The translations under genes and the position numbers were made by a program. DNA of 64,000 nucleotides from BOG-931 sp963781725. GTDB taxonomy: Bacteria > Pseudomonadota > Alphaproteobacteria > Rhizobiales > Xanthobacteraceae. The stretch spans positions 2,356,001 to 2,420,000 of the forward strand of contig CAWAGV010000002.1 in assembly GCA_963781725.1 (NCBI GenBank), in the 5' to 3' direction. Positions 60,843 to 64,000 of this stretch are shown here, in pieces; the stretch's first letter is position 1, and every line of letters starts with the position of its first letter. Below the pieces are notes generated by a model, which saw only the letters and a list, made by a program, of their open reading frames with translations, had not been told where the DNA came from and did not search any database.

Positions 60843-62938
60843 GCCTGCGCCAGGGTCTTGCGCAGCCACACTTTGTTGTCGTGGAACGCGGCGCCGCCAA
60901 ACGGCGCAACAGAATCCGAGCCTGTCAGCGTGTTGATGCCGCGGCCGTCGGCATAGGCCGAGTTGGGCCACAGCGACTCCGCGATCAGCACGCCGCGCCG
61001 CACGCCGTCGAACAGCTTGACGTGGATATGCACCTGGCCGCGCCGGTTGCCGAGCACGATCTCATCGCCATCGGCAACGCCGCAATCCGCCGCGTCGCCG
61101 GGATTGATCATCACCGTCGGCCGCCGTTCCCGTGACAGCGACGTCGGCGTTTCCGTGAAGGTGGAATTGAGGAAGCCGCGCGCCGGCGATGTCGCCAGCC
61201 GGAACGGGTGCTCGTCATCGGCTTCCTCGATTACGTCCCAGTGGTCCGGTAACGCCGGCAGCGGCCGCGTCGAAACATCCCTGTGCCAGCGCCCGAACGG
61301 GGCGTTCGGCCAGTCCGGCTTGAAGCGGAATTTGCCGTCGGGATAAGCGAAGCCGTTGAGATAATGCGCGGTGGCGAAATCCGGCTGGCAGTCGATCCAG
61401 CGCTTCGCTTCAAGCTCTTTGACCGTGCCCCAGCCGGACTTTTGCAGCGCGACATCGATGATTTCGCGCGGCGTCATGCCGAAGCCCGGATGTCTCGCGC
61501 CGAGCCGATGCGCGAGCGCGCAGATCAGGTCGTGGTTTGAGCGGCACTCGCCCGGCGGCTCGACCAGTTTCGGGCCGAGCAGGAGGTATTGGCTGCCGCC
61601 GGCCGTGTAGAAGTCGTCATGCTCGAGGAACATCGTCGCCGGCAGCACGATATCCGCCACCTTCGCCGTGTCGGTCATGAATTGCTCGTGCACGCAGACG
61701 AACAGGTCGTCGCGGGCAAAGCCGCGTTTGACCACTTCCTGATCGGGCGCCACCGAAACCGGGTTGGTGTTCTGGATGAGAAGCGCGGTCACCGGGCCGC
61801 CGCCGATCAGGGCTTCCTTGTCGCCGGTCAGGATCGGGCCGATCCTTGATTGATCGAGCATGCGGATCGACGGATCGCGAACGTCCTGGCCTTCGATCAG
61901 CGTCTTGTTGAGGTGAAAGACGTCGCCATTATTGTGGAACGCGCCGCCGCCTTCGAGTTGCCACGCGCCGGTGACGACGGCGATGCAGCTTGCCGCATGC
62001 ATGTTGGTGGCGCCGTTGCGCGAGCGGGAGAAACCATAGCCGAGACGGAAATAGCTCCGCTTGTGCTCGCCGACGAGCTTGGCAAAGGCCTCGATGGTCT
62101 CGACCGGGCAGCCGGTGATCGTCGATGCCCATGCCGGATCGCGGCTGCGAACATGGGCTTCAAGCTCGCGCGGCGCATCGGCGAAGCGATCGAGATAATC
62201 CCAGTCGGCTTTGCCGTCGCGGAACAGGCAGTGCATCACCGCGCAGGCCAGCGCGCCGTCGGTGCCGGGCCGGATCAGCACCGCGAGGTCGGCCTGCCGC
62301 ATCGTGGCATTCATGTAGACGTCGACCACGACAATCTTGGCGCCGCGTTCCTTGCGGGCCCGCGTCGCGTGGGTCATCACGTTGACCTGGGTGTTCACCG
62401 CATTGGTGCCCCAGATCACCACCACGTCGGACTTCGCCATCTCGCGCGGATCGGCGCCGGCCAGCTTGCCGGTGCCGGCCATGTAACCCGACCATGCCGG
62501 GTTGACGCAGATGGTCGAGAAGAAGCCGGAGTATTTCTTGGCGTGGCGCAGCCGGTTGATGCCGTCGCGCATCACGTAACCCATGGTGCCGGCGTAGTAG
62601 TACGGCCACACCGCCTCGGAGCCGTGTGTCTTCTCGGCCTTGATGAATTGCTCGGCGATGATGTCGAGCGCGTCGTCCCAGGACACCGGCGCGAACTGGC
62701 CCGAGCCCTTGGCGCCGATGCGGCGCAGCGGGTGCAGCAGGCGATCGGGATGATGAATGCGCTCGGCGTAGCGCGCGACCTTTTCGCAGATCACGCCGGA
62801 CGTATAGAGATTGTCCGGCGCGCCGCGGATGCGGCCGATGGTGCGCGGATCCAGAACCTCGACCTCGAGCGCGCAGGTCGACGGGCAATCATGCGGGCAA
62901 GCGGAGGCGCCGATCTTTGGGCGAAAAGCCTGATTCAT
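60839..62938 (-). CDS. molybdopterin-dependent oxidoreductase (single chain, DMSO-reductase family)
   Basis: The 699-residue protein begins with a [4Fe-4S] site 'SACPHDCPSTCALEV...GVICEKV', followed by molybdopterin-binding regions: 'VSWDDALDIIAEQFI', 'SDVVVIWGTNAVNTQ', 'GGGAFHNNGDVFHLN' and the C-terminal 'NPGDAADCGVADGDEIVLGNRRG' barrel. There is no Tat signal, so it is cytoplasmic. Single-chain relatives include biotin sulfoxide reductase-like and formate dehydrogenase-like enzymes. I find no partner subunit. Substrate unknown. Confidence 0.88.
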   Translation of the reverse strand: MNQAFRPKIGASACPHDCPSTCALEVEVLDPRTIGRIRGAPDNLYTSGVICEKVARYAERIHHPDRLLHPLRRIGAKGSGQFAPVSWDDALDIIAEQFIKAEKTHGSEAVWPYYYAGTMGYVMRDGINRLRHAKKYSGFFSTICVNPAWSGYMAGTGKLAGADPREMAKSDVVVIWGTNAVNTQVNVMTHATRARKERGAKIVVVDVYMNATMRQADLAVLIRPGTDGALACAVMHCLFRDGKADWDYLDRFADAPRELEAHVRSRDPAWASTITGCPVETIEAFAKLVGEHKRSYFRLGYGFSRSRNGATNMHAASCIAVVTGAWQLEGGGAFHNNGDVFHLNKTLIEGQDVRDPSIRMLDQSRIGPILTGDKEALIGGGPVTALLIQNTNPVSVAPDQEVVKRGFARDDLFVCVHEQFMTDTAKVADIVLPATMFLEHDDFYTAGGSQYLLLGPKLVEPPGECRSNHDLICALAHRLGARHPGFGMTPREIIDVALQKSGWGTVKELEAKRWIDCQPDFATAHYLNGFAYPDGKFRFKPDWPNAPFGRWHRDVSTRPLPALPDHWDVIEEADDEHPFRLATSPARGFLNSTFTETPTSLSRERRPTVMINPGDAADCGVADGDEIVLGNRRGQVHIHVKLFDGVRRGVLIAESLWPNSAYADGRGINTLTGSDSVAPFGGAAFHDNKVWLRKTLAQA

Positions 62939-63002
62939 GGTCGTTGCGCTCTGGACTTTCAGGACCGTAGCACAGGGCCCTGATGCCTTCCAGAAAGTCC
63001 GT

Positions 63003-63740
63003 TCACTTCACGCCATAGCCGGCGAATTCCTGGGCTATATCGCTCTGGAGCAGATTTGCCGCCGCCATATCGACCTGGCCGCCGGCTGCATCGCCGTTCT
63101 TTTGTTTGGCCAGCCCCCGGCCGTAAAGTGCGCTGGCAAGGCGGGAATTCAGCTTCAGCGCGGCGTTGAAGTCGGTGATGGCGTTGTCGAACTGGTTAAG
63201 CCGCAAATAGGTGAAGCCGCGACTGTTCAGCGCCGCGGCGTCATTGCCGCGAAGTTTGAGCGCCTGATTGCAATCGGCAATCGCGCCCTCCAGATCGCGT
63301 CCGGCCTCGGCGCGCGCGGCGCAGCGGCCGGTGAGGGCATCGGCCGAATTTGGATCCAGCTTGATCGCTTCGCTGAAGTCGGCGGTCGCCCGGTCGTGGT
63401 CGCCTTTGTTGTCATAGGCGCTGCCGCGGCTGGCGAACGCGACGGCGTAAGCCGGATCGAGCGTCAGTGCCGTATTGAAATCCGCAAGCGCGCGGTCAAG
63501 GTCGCCTTTGGCCATGTAGGCGATGCCGCGGTTGGTGTGGGACCAGGCCAGCGGCTTGTCCTTCAGCTTTCCGGACTCGATCAGCGTGGTGCAGCCACCG
63601 ATCTGCATCTGAAGCGAAAAAGTATGCGTCTTGTTTCCGCACCAGGCGACCTGGGCCTGCATTTGCGCAGCCGCCGGCAGCGCCAGCGTCATTAAAATCG
63701 TTGCAGCAGCATACAGTGTGCGCCACGGTATCGTTATCAT
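63003..63740 (-). CDS. secreted tetratricopeptide-repeat protein
   Basis: The 245-residue protein has a signal peptide (MITIPWRTLYAAATILMTLALPAAAQ), a short cysteine-containing region ('VAWCGNKTHTFSLQMQIGGCTTLIESG') and four to five TPR units ('SHTNRGIAYMAKGDLDRALADFNTALTLDPAYA' and following). TPRs in the periplasm hold protein partners together. The start at 63740 follows TGAGGTGGCG; the frame runs to 63935 without a better start. No partner can be inferred. Confidence 0.8.
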   Translation of the reverse strand: MITIPWRTLYAAATILMTLALPAAAQMQAQVAWCGNKTHTFSLQMQIGGCTTLIESGKLKDKPLAWSHTNRGIAYMAKGDLDRALADFNTALTLDPAYAVAFASRGSAYDNKGDHDRATADFSEAIKLDPNSADALTGRCAARAEAGRDLEGAIADCNQALKLRGNDAAALNSRGFTYLRLNQFDNAITDFNAALKLNSRLASALYGRGLAKQKNGDAAGGQVDMAAANLLQSDIAQEFAGYGVK

Positions 63741-63849
63741 CGCCACCTCATGCCGCCGTTCTTGCCGCCGTTCATGGGTTGAAATCGGCGGCGGCATGAA
63801 CGATAGCACGAGTGCAACCAAGACAAGCGTGTGATTGGGAGAAGCCGCC

Positions 63850-64000
63850 ATGAAAGCAGCCGTCCTCGGAGAGAAGGGCGTTGAAATCCGCGACCTGCCG
63901 AAGCCTGAGCCGAAGCCGAATGAGGTGCTCATCAAGGTTCACGCCTCGAGCCTCAACCGCGCCGACGCGCTGGTCGCTTCGGGCATTCAGCATGGCAGTG
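63850..64000 (+). CDS. zinc-type alcohol dehydrogenase/quinone oxidoreductase, N-terminal part
   Basis: Only the first 50 residues are in the window. 'MKAAVLGEKGVEIRDLPKPEPKPNEVLIKVHASSLNRADALVASG' is the usual opening of medium-chain NADPH:quinone oxidoreductases (LNRAD rather than the zinc-binding C.TD of alcohol dehydrogenases). These reduce quinones or enones with NADPH. The gene continues beyond the right edge. Confidence 0.85.
   Translation, partial: MKAAVLGEKGVEIRDLPKPEPKPNEVLIKVHASSLNRADALVASGIQHGS

Overview
This window looks like chromosomal DNA of a GC-rich alphaproteobacterium, most likely of the order Hyphomicrobiales (Xanthobacteraceae/Nitrobacteraceae relatives). The evidence is the AccD type with a single N-terminal cysteine, the accD-folC pair, an Omp25/31-like porin, orphan Bug-type binding proteins and families of dispersed palindromic repeats typical of that group. 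I see no rRNA, tRNA, CRISPR array, transposase or prophage gene.

Layout. 1-9.5 kb: end of a Bug binding protein, a DsrE protein, an acyl-CoA dehydrogenase-like flavoprotein, a MarR regulator with a palindromic site, then a likely catabolic operon (YciI, hydroxyisobutyrate dehydrogenase-like, extradiol-dioxygenase-like, Bug receptor), an amidohydrolase, a HicBA toxin-antitoxin pair and an enoyl-CoA hydratase. 9.6-25.5 kb: a glyoxalase-like protein with a basic tail, a lone AT-richer TIR-like gene, class I fumarase, two metallo-beta-lactamase paralogues and two kynurenine-formamidase-like hydrolase paralogues, DUF1326/DUF2182, NikR with a His-rich tail, a racemase-family protein grouped with two different solute receptors, and the NAD-salvage pair pncA/pncB. 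25.5-29 kb: a frameshifted secreted c-type-cytochrome/propeller protein and a 1.2-kb gene-poor stretch with a secreted-protein remnant and a strongly folding RNA-like element.

29-46 kb: UbiD decarboxylase, porin, acyl-CoA dehydrogenase plus NDP-forming acyl-CoA ligase divergent from a ThDP enzyme, EamA, NUDIX, AccD, FolC, another Bug receptor, a MAPEG protein, and a class III nucleotide cyclase convergent with a frameshifted SulP-STAS-cyclic-nucleotide-binding transporter. 46-53 kb: a two-subunit molybdenum enzyme closely resembling pyrogallol-phloroglucinol transhydroxylase/resorcinol hydroxylase, but with an extra N-terminal domain and one Fe-S cluster apparently lost, followed by glyoxalase-like, hydroxyacid dehydrogenase and amidohydrolase genes. 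53-64 kb: an operon of cyclase, cupin, SDR, hydroxyacyl-CoA dehydrogenase and ABC receptor; MmgE/PrpD with a BphC-like dioxygenase; a MetE-like protein; a second molybdopterin enzyme; a TPR protein and a truncated zinc/quinone oxidoreductase.

Taken together, the window is dominated by catabolic modules for aromatic or other organic acids: ring hydroxylation, ring cleavage, decarboxylation, CoA ligation and beta-oxidation-type steps, each with its own periplasmic receptor but usually without the permease. Housekeeping genes (fumarase, pncAB, accD-folC) lie between them. Substrates cannot be read from the sequence.
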